Assembly: GCA_963829585.1 (NCBI GenBank)
Contig: CAWHJD010000021.1
Span: 186,001-250,000, forward strand
Length of the DNA stretch: 64,000 nt
Source: Sva-07 sp963829585
GTDB lineage: Bacteria; Actinomycetota; Acidimicrobiia; Acidimicrobiales; Ilumatobacteraceae
Reading direction: 5' to 3'
Positions 16,994 to 25,894 of this stretch are shown in pieces (position 1 is the first letter of the stretch; each line of letters begins with the position of its first letter). A model generated the notes under the pieces. That model did not search any database, was not told where the DNA came from, and worked only from the letters and a program-made list of their open reading frames with translations. A program made the position numbers and the translations under genes.

Positions 16994-18738
16994 ATGCACG
17001 ATCTGGTGATTCGAGGCGGCGTGGTGGTCGACGGCACCGGCGCCGACCGCTTCCGCGCCGACGTGGCGGTCGACGGCGAGCAGATCGTCGCCGTGTCGCG
17101 ACCCGACGGCGAACCGATCGGACCGGGCCGGCGGGAGATCGACGCCGACGGGCTGATCGTCACCCCCGGTTGGGTCGACATCCACACCCACTACGACGGC
17201 CAGATCACCTGGGACCCCGAACTGGCGCCGTCGTCGGTCAACGGCGTCACCTCGATCCTCGTGGGCAACTGCGGCGTCGGGTTCGCGCCGGTCGCCCCCG
17301 ATCGCCACCAGTTCCTGATCGAGCTGCTCGAAGGCGTCGAGGACATCCCCGGCACCGCCCTGACCGAGGGGATGACGTGGGGCTGGGAGACGTTCCCCGA
17401 GTACCTCGACCTGCTCGACACGTTGCGCTGGAGCATCGACGTGGGAACCCAGGTGCCCCACGCCGCCCTGCGCACCTACGTCATGGGCGAGCGCGGCGCC
17501 GACGTCGAAGCCGTCGCGTCGCCCGACGAGATCGCCGACGATGTCGGCGACTGTGCGAGGAGGCGATCCACGCCGGTGCGCTCGGGTTCACCACGTCGCG
17601 CACGTACGTGCACCGCACCTCGCGCGGCCAGCAGATCGGCACGCTCGCGCGCCGGAACCGACGAGGTGCTCGGGATCGCCGCTGCGCTGCGCCGCGCCGG
17701 AGCCGGCGTCATCCAGTTGATCTCCGACGCGTACCAGTCGACCGACGACGAACTCGTCGCCAACGAGATCGAGCTGCTCGGGCGCATCGCCACCGAGGTC
17801 GGCCGTCCGCTCAGCTTCACCGTGCAACAGAACGACGACGCGCCCGACCGGTTCCGTGAGTTGCTGGCGGCGATCGACCGCTGGAACGCGGCCGGTGCCG
17901 ACGTCAAGGCCCAGGTGGCGGTTCGGCCGATCGGCGTACTCATCGGGCTGCAGGCAACCGCCAACCCGTTCATGTTCTGCCCGTCGTACCGGCAGCTGCA
18001 CACCCTCACCGCCCGACGAGCGGCTCGCCCGCCTCCGCGACCCCGAGATGCGCCGCAGGCTGCTCGACGAGCACGCCGCCGTCGACCCCTGCCGGCTTCG
18101 TCGGGATCCTGCACTCCGGCTACGACCGCATGTACCCGCTCGCCGACCCACCCGACTACGAGCCGACACCCGCCGACAGCGTCGCCGGCCGCGCCGCGGC
18201 AGCCGGCACCCGGCCCGACGAGCTGCTCTACGACCTGCTGCTCGACGACGACGGCAGCCGCCTGCTCTACATCCCGCTGATGAACTACGCCCACGGCAGC
18301 CTCGACGACGTCCGCGAGATGCTCACCTCACCGAACGCGATGTTCGGGCTGTCCGACGCCGGCGCCCACTGCAACTCGATCTGCGACGGCACGTTCCCGA
18401 CCACCGCGATCACCCACTGGACGCGCGACCGCACCCGCGGCGACCTGCTGGCGCTCGAGCAGGTCGTGCACCAGCAGACCCAGCGCACCGCCCGTCACGT
18501 CGGCTGGACCGATCGAGGCGTCGTCGCTCCCGGCCACCTCGCCGATCTGAACGTGATCGACCTCGAGCGCCTCACGCTGCATCCGCCGCACCTCGTCGCC
18601 GACCTCCCTGCCGGCGGCACCCGCCTGATGCAGACCGCCGACGGCTACGTCGCCACGATCAAGCGCGGGCAGGTCATCGCCGAGCACGGCGAACTCACCG
18701 GCGCTCGTCCCGGGCGTCTCCAACGCGGCCGTAGCTGA
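16994..18738 (+). pseudogene. N-acyl-D-amino-acid deacylase / amidohydrolase family, multiply frameshifted
   Basis: Homologue of the D-aminoacylase branch of the amidohydrolase superfamily. The start at 16994 gives MHDLVIRGGVVVDGTGADRF, followed by the metal motif DIHTHYDGQ and GVTSILVGNCGVGFAP. Reading continues only if the frame changes at about 17545 (to LCEEAIHAGALGFTTSRTYV), back at about 17650 (TDEVLGIAAALRRAG), again near 18005 (PDERLARLRDPEMRRRLL) and near 18090 (GFVGILHSGYDRMYPLA). The C-terminal third (GLSDAGAHCNSICDGTFPTT, APGHLADLNVID) is otherwise complete to the stop at 18738. Four breaks in one gene indicate decay, or locally poor sequence. It lies between infA and a converging TetR gene, in a place where map often occurs. 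Confidence 0.75.
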
Positions 18739-18810
18739 CCGCGTCCCGTGGTCGACATCATCGCCGCGATCGTCACGTCGTTCGGCGTGGTGTTCGTCGC
18801 CGACGTGGCG

Positions 18811-19491
18811 TCAGCCGTGCTCTTCGCCGGGTTCGGTATCGCGATGCCGGCGGGCCGGTTCTGAGACCTCGACGATCAGTTTTCCGCGCAGCAGCGCCCG
18901 AATCGAGTCGATCGCCCGACGATGCCGTTCGGGCGACTCGGAGCCCTCGGTGAGGCCGATGAGGACGATGCGCACGAACTCGATGACGAGATCACGGTCC
19001 TCAGGACGAATCTCACCCGAGGCCACACCGGCGCCGACCATCCTCATGAAGAACTCGTCACGCGCGACGACGCTGCGCTCCAGACGGTCGGCGACCTCCG
19101 GGAATCGGCGCATGTCGGTACGCACGGTCCCGACGAACAGGGCCAACGTCGGATCCTCGAGGTTCAACTCGTGCGCGGCCTCCAACACGGCGTCGAACTG
19201 ACCCAGGAACGTCACAGCGGTCTCGACCGCATCGATGAATCGACCGTAGACCCTCCGCTGCATGTCACGATGCACGGCCACGTAGAGGTCGAGCTTCGAG
19301 TCGACGTAGTGGTACAGCGCTCCGGTGGTGATGCCGGCCGCCTCCGCGACGTCCTTGTTGGTGACCGCCCCGTAGCCCCGCTCGGCGAACAGACGGCGGG
19401 CATTGTCGAGGATCGCCTGTCTGGTGTCGGCCGAATCGGTCGCCGGCGGCCGCCCACGACGACGTGTCCGTTCGCCTGCCACATCCACCAT
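18811..19491 (-). CDS. TetR/AcrR-family transcriptional regulator
   Basis: A 226-residue one-component regulator. The N-terminal helix-turn-helix is clear: TRQAILDNARRLFAERGYGA then NKDVAEAAGITTGALYHYVD, followed by a ligand-binding helical domain with no recognisable specificity. I chose the ATG at 19491 (MVDVAGERTRRRGRPP); a GTG at 19521 would add ten residues. It lies between adk and the decayed amidohydrolase gene and converges on the latter. Its target is unknown; a neighbouring gene or its own promoter is the usual case for such genes. Confidence 0.85.
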   Translation of the reverse strand: MVDVAGERTRRRGRPPATDSADTRQAILDNARRLFAERGYGAVTNKDVAEAAGITTGALYHYVDSKLDLYVAVHRDMQRRVYGRFIDAVETAVTFLGQFDAVLEAAHELNLEDPTLALFVGTVRTDMRRFPEVADRLERSVVARDEFFMRMVGAGVASGEIRPEDRDLVIEFVRIVLIGLTEGSESPERHRRAIDSIRALLRGKLIVEVSEPARRHRDTEPGEEHG

Positions 19492-19585
19492 CCAGTCAGT
19501 ATCACTCTCGGCGCGGCCCACACTCCCACCGGAGGTTCTCTCGCACGAATTCGGCTGCGGCGTTCACGAGAACGCGGGAGGGTGG

Positions 19586-20245
19586 TCAGTTGCGGTTGGC
19601 TTCGACGGCCTTGACCAGACGGACGAACACGTCGTCGGGATGTCCGATCCCGTTCACCACGACCAGGCGGTTCTGGTCGCCGTAGTGCTTGATCAACGGA
19701 AAGGTCTGCTCCTCGTACAGGTCGAGCCGGCGATTGACCGACTCGGGCGTGTCGTCGGCGCGCTGCTTCACGTCGCCGCCACACACGTCGCAGATCCACG
19801 GGTCCGGATCGTTGCCGGTCGCGGTGTAGTTCGTGCCACAGTCGCGGCAGACCCGGCGCGCCGAGATCCGGTCGAGCACGATCTCGCGCGGCACGTTGAG
19901 GTCGAGCACGACATCGATGGGTCGCTCACCGGCGATGCGATCGAGCGCATCGGCCTGCTCGATCGTGCGGGGGAAACCGTCGAGGATGTAGCCACGCGTG
20001 GATGCGTCGGCGGCCGACAAGCGGTGCTCGACGAGAGCGATCATGATGTCGTCGCCCACGAGACCGCCGGCGTCCATGACCTGCTTGGCCATCAGGCCGA
20101 GTTCGGTCCTCTCGCGAGTCGCGGCGCGCAGCATGTCACCGGTGGAGATGTGCGGAACGACGAAGTGCCGTGACAGTCGCACGCACTGCGTGCCCTTGCC
20201 GGCACCCTGTCGCCCGAGGATGATGAGCCGGGCGCCGGGGATCAC
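19586..20245 (-). CDS. adk: Adenylate kinase
   Basis: Converts AMP plus ATP to two ADP. The 219-residue protein has the P-loop LGRQGAGKGTQ, STGDMLRAA, ILDGFPRTIEQADAL, and RLDLYEEQTFPLIKHY. It is the long form with a LID domain holding four cysteines (CRDC and CDVC), so a structural zinc is expected. The P-loop has Arg-Gln where most family members have two prolines or Pro-Pro/Ala-Pro; the functional Gly-Lys-Gly-Thr is intact. It begins 6 bp after secY ends, the standard secY-adk pair. Confidence 0.95.
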   Translation of the reverse strand: MIPGARLIILGRQGAGKGTQCVRLSRHFVVPHISTGDMLRAATRERTELGLMAKQVMDAGGLVGDDIMIALVEHRLSAADASTRGYILDGFPRTIEQADALDRIAGERPIDVVLDLNVPREIVLDRISARRVCRDCGTNYTATGNDPDPWICDVCGGDVKQRADDTPESVNRRLDLYEEQTFPLIKHYGDQNRLVVVNGIGHPDDVFVRLVKAVEANRN

Positions 20246-20251
20246 GACGAC

Positions 20252-21574
20252 CTACTTGAGGAATCCCTCGTAGTTGCGCAGCGTCAGTTGGCTGTCGATC
20301 TGGCGCATCAACTCGAGTGCCACACCCACCGAGATGAGCACCGCGGTACCGGCGAAGGCGAAGGTACTGACACCGGCGATGATGAGCAGGATGTACGGCA
20401 GGATCGCGATGACGGCGATGAACACGGCGCCGGGCAGCGTGATGCGGTTGACGGCCTTGGCGAGGTATCGCTCGGTCTGCGGACCGGGGCGGATGCCGGG
20501 GATGAAACCTCCCTGGCGGCGCAGCTGGTCGGCCTGGCGGATCGGGTCGAACGCGATCGAGTTGTAGAAGTAGGCGAAGGCGATGATGAGCATGGCGAAG
20601 ATCGTGATGTACACGAAGTTCTGCGGGTTCACGATGTACTTGTCGACGAAGCTCGCGATCTCACCACGCCATCCCTCACCGGATCCGAGGAACTGCGTCA
20701 TGATCACGGGCAGCAGCAGGATCGAGCTGGCGAAGATGATCGGGATCACGCCCGACTGGTTGACCTTCAACGGGATGTAGGTGTTCTGTCCACCCATCAT
20801 GCGGCGACCGACCACACGTTTTGCGAACTGCACCGGGATTCTTCGTTGCCCGAGCTCGACGTAGACGACGGCCACGATGATGAACAAGGTCAGCAGCACC
20901 ATGGCGACGAACCAGAACGTGCCGTTGAGCACGAGAATGCTCCAGAAGCCCCCCGGGAGCGAGGAGACGACCGAGGCGAAGATGATCATCGACATGCCGT
21001 TGCCGATGCCGCGCTGCGAGATCATCTCGGCCATCCACATCAACACGGCGGTACCGGCGACCAGCGTCGGAATGATCAGATAGCCACGAGGCCAGACGCC
21101 GTCGGGCAGCAGCGGTACCGTCGGTGCCGCACTCGCGGCCGAGAAGAATGCCGTGCCACGGCCGGTACCGAAGATGAACACCAGACCCGTTGCCTGCAGC
21201 GTGGCCAGACCGATCGTGAGGTATCGCGTGTACTGGGTGATCTTGCGTTGGCCGACCGCGCCTTCGTTCTGGAGTTCCTCCAGCTTCGGGATCACGACGC
21301 CGAGCACCTGCATGATGATGCTCGCGGTGATGTACGGCATGATGCCGAGCGCGAAGATCGAGAAACTCTCGAACGCGCCACCCGAGAACAGGTTCAAGAA
21401 GCCGAGAGCTCCCTGCTGGCCGGCCGATTCACGCAACTGCTCGATCGCGATCGGGTCGACACCGGGAACACGGATGGCGACACCGAACCGATAGACGGCG
21501 ACCATCGCGATGACGAACAGGATCTTGTTCCTCAGGTCGTGGACCTTGAAGATGTTCAACAGGCTCGAGATCAC
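20252..21574 (-). CDS. secY: Preprotein translocase subunit SecY
   Basis: The central channel of the Sec translocon. I chose the GTG at 21574, giving a 440-residue protein beginning (M)ISSLLNIFKVHDLRNKILF, the family's usual length and N-terminus; AAGGA precedes it. Ten transmembrane helices are visible, with GVDPIAIEQL near the plug region, ALGIMPYITASIIMQ, the cytosolic loop VVGRRMMGGQNTYIPLKVNQ-type segment, GVIPIIFASSILLLP and GGFIPGIRPGPQTERYL. It closes the spc ribosomal run after rplO and partners with secE at 57.1 kb. Confidence 0.96.
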   Translation of the reverse strand: MISSLLNIFKVHDLRNKILFVIAMVAVYRFGVAIRVPGVDPIAIEQLRESAGQQGALGFLNLFSGGAFESFSIFALGIMPYITASIIMQVLGVVIPKLEELQNEGAVGQRKITQYTRYLTIGLATLQATGLVFIFGTGRGTAFFSAASAAPTVPLLPDGVWPRGYLIIPTLVAGTAVLMWMAEMISQRGIGNGMSMIIFASVVSSLPGGFWSILVLNGTFWFVAMVLLTLFIIVAVVYVELGQRRIPVQFAKRVVGRRMMGGQNTYIPLKVNQSGVIPIIFASSILLLPVIMTQFLGSGEGWRGEIASFVDKYIVNPQNFVYITIFAMLIIAFAYFYNSIAFDPIRQADQLRRQGGFIPGIRPGPQTERYLAKAVNRITLPGAVFIAVIAILPYILLIIAGVSTFAFAGTAVLISVGVALELMRQIDSQLTLRNYEGFLK

Positions 21575-21623
21575 GCGGGGAGGTCCTTCTTCACGTCGTG
21601 CTGCGGTTGGGTGCCGATCGGAA

Positions 21624-22136
21624 TCAGCGGTTGGCGAACTGGTTGCCCTTGACCGCCGGTCGCCCGGCCTTTCCTTCTTCACGGAAGGGAAGTTCGATCA
21701 GGGTGACCGTACCGCCTGCGGCCTTCACGGCCGCTTCAGCAGTCGAGGAGATCGCGTGGACGTGGAGGTCGACCTTGGTCGAGATCTCACCGCGGGCGAG
21801 CACCTTGACGAACGACTTCTTGCGGACGACACCGTTGGCGACGAGCACCTCGGGATCGACCTTGGAGTTGCCGGTCTTCTCGACGAGGTCGCCGAGCGTG
21901 TGCAGGTTGACGGCCTGGTACTCGACGCGGAACGGGTTGTTGAACCCCTTCAGCTTCGGGACGCGCTGCTTGAGCGGTGTCTGTCCGCCTTCGAAGCCTC
22001 GGGCGACGGTGTTGCGGGCGCGCTGGCCCTTGCTGCCGCGGCCGGCAGTCTTGCCGCCCTTGCCGCCGGTACCGCGACCGACGCGCTTGGCGTTCTTCGT
22101 GGCGCCGGGCGACGGCGCGAGATCGTGGACCTGCAT
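21624..22136 (-). CDS. rplO: 50S ribosomal protein L15
   Basis: Late-assembly large-subunit protein. The ATG at 22136 gives 170 residues beginning MQVHDLAPSPGATKNAKRVG with the family's GRGTGGKGGKTAGRGSKGQ and FEGGQTPLKQRVPKLKGF. The C-terminus FREEGKAGRPAVKGNQFANR is slightly longer than in most bacteria. It starts 2 bp after rpmD stops. Confidence 0.95.
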   Translation of the reverse strand: MQVHDLAPSPGATKNAKRVGRGTGGKGGKTAGRGSKGQRARNTVARGFEGGQTPLKQRVPKLKGFNNPFRVEYQAVNLHTLGDLVEKTGNSKVDPEVLVANGVVRKKSFVKVLARGEISTKVDLHVHAISSTAEAAVKAAGGTVTLIELPFREEGKAGRPAVKGNQFANR

Positions 22137-22138
22137 GG

Positions 22139-22375
22139 TCAGCTCTCTTTCTGCGGGGCCGAGTCGGCTGTGGCAGCGTTGTCGTGGACGTCGATGAGGT
22201 GCGGAACCCGGGCGATCATGCCGCGGATCTCCGGCCGGTCGGGCAGCGTGTTCGATCGGCCGATCTTGCCCAGACCCAGCGCGCGCAGCGTGCCGCGGTG
22301 CTTGGGCTTGGTGCCGATCGACGACTTGACCTGCGTGACGGTGATGGTGGCCGCATTGGTGGTGGACTGGCTCAT
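22139..22375 (-). CDS. rpmD: 50S ribosomal protein L30
   Basis: Small large-subunit protein of the 5S rRNA neighbourhood. The 78 residues include ITVTQVKSSIGTKPKHRGTL and GLGKIGRSNTLPDRPEIRGM, diagnostic for L30, with a C-terminal tail of about 20 residues beyond the usual 60. It overlaps the end of rpsE by 4 bp (ATGA), suggesting coupled translation. Confidence 0.95.
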   Translation of the reverse strand: MSQSTTNAATITVTQVKSSIGTKPKHRGTLRALGLGKIGRSNTLPDRPEIRGMIARVPHLIDVHDNAATADSAPQKES

Positions 22376-23025
22376 TCTGCGCTCCTGGACGTGCTGGCGC
22401 CGGCACCCGAATGGGTCTTCTGACGCTCGTTGTAGGCGTTGAGCAGGCCCTTGGGCACGAACTCCTCGGCCGCCAGGCCGCGGCGGGCCGCGATCTGGTC
22501 GGGGCGCTGGAGCGACTTGAGCCCGGCAACGGTGGCCCGGGCGACGTTGATGTGGTTGGCCGAACCGAGCGACTTGCAGAGCACGTCGTGCACGCCGGCC
22601 TCTTCGAGGATGACCCGGGCAGCACCACCGGCGATCACGCCGGTACCCGGCGCCGCCGGCTTCATCATGACCTTGCCGCCACCGGTCGTGCCGAGGACGG
22701 GATGGATGATCGTGCTGCCGGCCATCGGGACCTCGAAGAGATTGCGCTTGGCTTCCTCGGTGCCCTTCTGGATGGCGAGCGGGACTTCCTTGGCCTTGCC
22801 GTAGCCGAGCCCGACGCGGCCATTGCCGTCGCCGATCACCACGAGAGCGGTGAAGGAGAACCGACGACCACCCTTGACCACCTTGGCCACGCGGTTGATC
22901 GTGATGACCCGCGACTCGCGCAGACCGCTGTCGTCGCCGTCACGACCGTCGCGGCCACCGTCGCGGCCTCCGCCACGGCTGTCGCGGCCACCGCCACGGT
23001 TGTCAGTGTTCATGGGAAACGACAT
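22372..23025 (-). CDS. rpsE: 30S ribosomal protein S5 with Gly/Arg/Asp-rich N-terminus
   Basis: Body protein of 30S involved in decoding fidelity and mRNA unwinding. The core begins near residue 36 (SRVITINRVAKVVKGGRRFS) and includes GDGNGRVGLGYGKAKEVPLA and ILEEAGVHDVLCKSLGSANH. The first about 34 residues are low complexity, repeated Arg-Gly-Gly-Gly and Arg-Asp-Gly units, absent from typical S5. The start at 23025 (MSFPMNTDNRGG) overlaps the stop of rplR by one base; the next ATG four codons on is an alternative. Confidence 0.94.
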   Translation of the reverse strand: MSFPMNTDNRGGGRDSRGGGRDGGRDGRDGDDSGLRESRVITINRVAKVVKGGRRFSFTALVVIGDGNGRVGLGYGKAKEVPLAIQKGTEEAKRNLFEVPMAGSTIIHPVLGTTGGGKVMMKPAAPGTGVIAGGAARVILEEAGVHDVLCKSLGSANHINVARATVAGLKSLQRPDQIAARRGLAAEEFVPKGLLNAYNERQKTHSGAGASTSRSAE

Positions 23026-23393
23026 CAGAACTCCAGTCCTGCTTCACGAGCGGCAGATGCAACGGCAGCGATACGGCCGTGGTAGGCGAAGCCACCACGG
23101 TCGAACACGACCTTGTCGACACCTGCGGCCTTGGCACGCTCGGCGATGAGCTGACCCACCCGGGCAGCTGCCTCGACACTCGAACCCGAGCCCGCTGAAC
23201 GCAGGTCGGCTTCGTTGGTCGACGCCGCGGCGAGCGTGGTGCCGGCATCGTCGTCGATCACCTGTACGGACAGATGCTTGTTCGAGCGGAACACGGCCAT
23301 GCGCGGACGCGAGGCGGTGCCGTGGATCTTCTTGCGGACGCGACGGTGGCGGCGGATACGGCCACTGCGACGGGCTTCGGCGATCTTGGTCAT
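23025..23393 (-). CDS. rplR: 50S ribosomal protein L18
   Basis: 5S rRNA-binding protein of the central protuberance. The ATG at 23393 gives 122 residues; the core reads RRHRRVRKKIHGTASRPRMA, VFRSNKHLSVQVIDDDAG and GVDKVVFDRGGFAYHGRI. The frame is open further upstream into rplF but without L18 character. Standard neighbours rplF and rpsE. Confidence 0.95.
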   Translation of the reverse strand: MTKIAEARRSGRIRRHRRVRKKIHGTASRPRMAVFRSNKHLSVQVIDDDAGTTLAAASTNEADLRSAGSGSSVEAAARVGQLIAERAKAAGVDKVVFDRGGFAYHGRIAAVASAAREAGLEF

Positions 23394-23404
23394 GAGACGC
23401 TCCG

Positions 23405-23947
23405 TTACTTCTTTCCGGCCTTGCCGGCCTTGCGCAGCACTCGCTCGCCCGCGTAGCGGACTCCCTTGCCCTTGTACGGCTCGGGCTTGCGGATACTGCG
23501 GATGTTGGCGGCCACCTGGCCGACCACTTCTTTGTCGATACCCACGACGACCACCTGGGTCTGCACAGGTACTTCGAAGGAGATGCCCTCGGGCGCCTTC
23601 ACGTCGACCGAGTGGCTGAACCCGAGGTTCAGACGCAGCGCGTTCGGACCCTGGGCCTCGGCGCGGTAGCCGACGCCGACGATGTCGAGCTGCTTCTTGA
23701 AACCGTCGGTGACGCCGATGACCATGTTGTTGACGAGGCTGCGGGTGAGCCCGTGCATCGCCTTGGTCTTGTTCTCGTCGTTCGGACGCTCGCACAGGAG
23801 CGTGTCGCCGTCCTGGGTGATGGTGATGGTGCCGGGGATCACACGCTCGAGGGTGCCCTTGGGCCCCTTGACCGAGATGTTTCGGCCGTCGACTGTGACG
23901 TCGACGCCTGCTGGCACCGTGATGGGTGCCTTACCGATGCGGGACAT
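23405..23947 (-). CDS. rplF: 50S ribosomal protein L6
   Basis: Binds near the factor-binding centre of the large subunit. The 180 residues begin MSRIGKAPITVPAGVDVTVD; VKGPKGTLERVIPGT, LNLGFSHSVDVKAPEGI and IRKPEPYKGKGVRYAGE are diagnostic. It lies 30 bp after rpsH and 11 bp before rplR. Confidence 0.96.
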   Translation of the reverse strand: MSRIGKAPITVPAGVDVTVDGRNISVKGPKGTLERVIPGTITITQDGDTLLCERPNDENKTKAMHGLTRSLVNNMVIGVTDGFKKQLDIVGVGYRAEAQGPNALRLNLGFSHSVDVKAPEGISFEVPVQTQVVVVGIDKEVVGQVAANIRSIRKPEPYKGKGVRYAGERVLRKAGKAGKK

Positions 23948-23977
23948 GTCGTTCCTACTTCTCCTTCTCCGGCCTGA

Positions 23978-24379
23978 TCACCAGACGTAACACATGACCT
24001 CGCCGCCGACGTGGCGCTTGCGCGCCTCGCGGTCGGTCATGAGGCCGTGGGAGGTGGACAGGACAGCAACACCGAGGCCACCGAGAACTCGGGGGACGGT
24101 GCCGGCGTTGCGGTACACGCGCAGACCCGGCGTCGAGATCCGACGCAGGCCCATGATCGTGCGTTCACGATCGGGCGAGTACTTCATCTGGATCGTGAGC
24201 ACCTCACCGACACCCTTGGGTGACGGCGCGGTCTCGAAGCTCTCGATGTAGCCCTCCTTGCGGAGGACCTCGGCGAGCGCGACCTTCTGCTTGGACGAGG
24301 GCATGCGCACCTCGTCGTGCTTGGCGGTGTTCGCGTTGCGAACACGCGTGAGCATGTCGGCGATGGGATCGGTCATCAT
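23978..24379 (-). CDS. rpsH: 30S ribosomal protein S8
   Basis: Central-domain 16S rRNA binder and, in E. coli, the translational regulator of the spc operon. The 133 residues begin MMTDPIADMLTRVRNANTAK and end SHGLMTDREARKRHVGGEVM plus CYVW, typical of S8. Two adjacent ATG codons (24379 and 24376) are equally plausible starts. Confidence 0.96.
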   Translation of the reverse strand: MMTDPIADMLTRVRNANTAKHDEVRMPSSKQKVALAEVLRKEGYIESFETAPSPKGVGEVLTIQMKYSPDRERTIMGLRRISTPGLRVYRNAGTVPRVLGGLGVAVLSTSHGLMTDREARKRHVGGEVMCYVW

Positions 24380-24392
24380 GATGGTTGTCTCC

Positions 24393-24578
24393 TCACCAGC
24401 TCGACTTCGTCAGACCGGGAATCTCGCCGGCATGTGCGAGCTCTCGCAGGCACAGGCGGCAGAGGCCGAACTTGCGGTAGACCGAACGGGCACGGCCGCA
24501 GCGGCGGCAGCGTGTGTAACCGCGAACCTTGAACTTCGGCTTCGCGTTGGCCTTGTTGATCAGTGCTTTCTTTGCCAT
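24393..24578 (-). CDS. rpsN: 30S ribosomal protein S14, zinc type
   Basis: Short, 61-residue S14 of the zinc-ribbon type: CRRCGR and CRLCLRELAHAGEIPGLTKS supply four cysteines (Cys-x2-Cys, 12 residues, Cys-x2-Cys). This is the housekeeping form found in the spc operon of many actinobacteria. It lies between rplE and rpsH. Confidence 0.96.
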   Translation of the reverse strand: MAKKALINKANAKPKFKVRGYTRCRRCGRARSVYRKFGLCRLCLRELAHAGEIPGLTKSSW

Positions 24579-24592
24579 GTCGTCGCCTCAGT

Positions 24593-25222
24593 TCACTTCC
24601 GGCCGCCGTAGCGGGGGCCACGGTTCTTCTTCTTGCGAGGCTCGTTCTCGGCGTCGGCGCCCTTCTTGAAGGGGAAGCCGTATGCCTCGAGGAGAGCCTT
24701 GCCCGTGTCGTTGTCATGCGCGGTCGTCACGATCGTGATGTCCATGCCACGAGGTTGGTCGGCGCGGTCCGGGTCGATCTCGGCGAACATCGTCTGCTCG
24801 TTGAGCCCGAACGTGTAGTTGCCGTGGCCGTCCCAGGAGTTCGCCGGCAGGCCGCGGAAGTCGCGGATGCGGGGGATGGCGACCGAGATCAAGCGGTCGA
24901 GGAACTCCCACATGCGGTCACCGCGGAGTGTGACCTTCACACCGATGGCCTGACCCTCACGAAGTTTGAAGTTCGCGATGGACGTGCGGGCCTTGGTCAC
25001 GACGGGCTTCTGGCCCGAGATCAGCGTGAGGTCGGCGACGCAGCCCTCGATGAGCGACGGCTGACCGGCGGCACGGCCGACACCCATGTTGATCACGATC
25101 TTCTCGAGGTTGGGCACCTGCATGACGTTCCGGATTCCCAGATCCTCCTGCAGCTTGGCCTTGATCTCGTCGTTGTAGCGCGCCTTCAAGCGCGGGATGT
25201 CAGTCGCAGTTGCAGCGCTCAT
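24593..25222 (-). CDS. rplE: 50S ribosomal protein L5
   Basis: 5S rRNA-binding protein that also contacts P-site tRNA. The 209 residues contain MQVPNLEKIVINMGVGRA, GQKPVVTKARTSIANFKLRE, LPANSWDGHGNYTFGL-type segment and GMDITIVTTAHDNDTGKALL. The C-terminus carries an extra 25-residue basic tail ending RKKKNRGPRYGGRK. Its start overlaps the stop of rplX by 4 bp. Confidence 0.96.
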   Translation of the reverse strand: MSAATATDIPRLKARYNDEIKAKLQEDLGIRNVMQVPNLEKIVINMGVGRAAGQPSLIEGCVADLTLISGQKPVVTKARTSIANFKLREGQAIGVKVTLRGDRMWEFLDRLISVAIPRIRDFRGLPANSWDGHGNYTFGLNEQTMFAEIDPDRADQPRGMDITIVTTAHDNDTGKALLEAYGFPFKKGADAENEPRKKKNRGPRYGGRK

Positions 25223-25524
25223 CCGATGACCTCTCCGCTCGGGCGGGCGATGCGCACCTTCGTGCCGTCGTCCTTGGTCTGATAGCCGACACGGACCTTG
25301 CGTCCCTTGTGCACCAGCATCACGTTGCTGGCGTCGAGCGGCATGTCCTTCTCGATGATGCCGCCCGGGTCGTTGGCGCGCCGGGCCTTCTGATGCTTCG
25401 AGGCCACGTTCACACCGTTGACGATGATCTTGTTGGTCTTCGGGAAGACGAAGGCGATCTCGCCCTGCTTGCCCTTGTCCTTGCCGGTGATCACCTCGAC
25501 GGTGTCACCCTTCTTGAGCTTCAT
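25219..25524 (-). CDS. rplX: 50S ribosomal protein L24
   Basis: Assembly initiator of the large subunit. The 101 residues begin MKLKKGDTVEVITGKDKGKQ (KOW motif) and continue NKIIVNGVNVASKHQKA. It overlaps rplE by 4 bp and starts directly after rplN stops (1-bp gap), indicating coupled translation. Confidence 0.96.
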   Translation of the reverse strand: MKLKKGDTVEVITGKDKGKQGEIAFVFPKTNKIIVNGVNVASKHQKARRANDPGGIIEKDMPLDASNVMLVHKGRKVRVGYQTKDDGTKVRIARPSGEVIG

Positions 25525-25525
25525 C

Positions 25526-25894
25526 TCACAACACCTCCGGTGCCAGCGACACGATTCGCATGAACTTGCGGTCGCGCAGTTCGCGCCCGACCGGGCCGAA
25601 GATGCGGGTGCCGCGGGGCGTGAGGTCGTCCTTGATGAGCACGGCTGCGTTCTCGTCGAAGCGGATGTAGCTGCCGTCGGGACGACGCTTCTCCTTCTTC
25701 ACTCGAACGACGACGCACTTGACGACTTCGCCCTTCTTGACGGCTGCACCCGGGATCGCGTCCTTGACCGTGGCGACGAAGATGTCGCCGATCGAGGCGT
25801 AACGACGACGGGTACCGCCGAGGACTTTGATGCACAACACTTCTTTGGCGCCCGAGTTGTCGGCGACGCGAAGGCGTGACTCCTGCTGAATCAC
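25526..25894 (-). CDS. rplN: 50S ribosomal protein L14
   Basis: Intersubunit bridge protein. The 122 residues begin MIQQESRLRVADNSGAKEVL and include RRRYASIGDIFVATVKDAIP and GTRIFGPVGRELRDRKFMRI. Length and motifs are typical. It overlaps rpsQ by 4 bp. Confidence 0.97.
   Translation of the reverse strand: MIQQESRLRVADNSGAKEVLCIKVLGGTRRRYASIGDIFVATVKDAIPGAAVKKGEVVKCVVVRVKKEKRRPDGSYIRFDENAAVLIKDDLTPRGTRIFGPVGRELRDRKFMRIVSLAPEVL

Noticed and set aside
20288..21652. Long plus-strand frame opposite secY
   Set aside because: Its His/Asp/Arg-rich composition is the antisense of membrane helices; secY is unambiguous on the minus strand.
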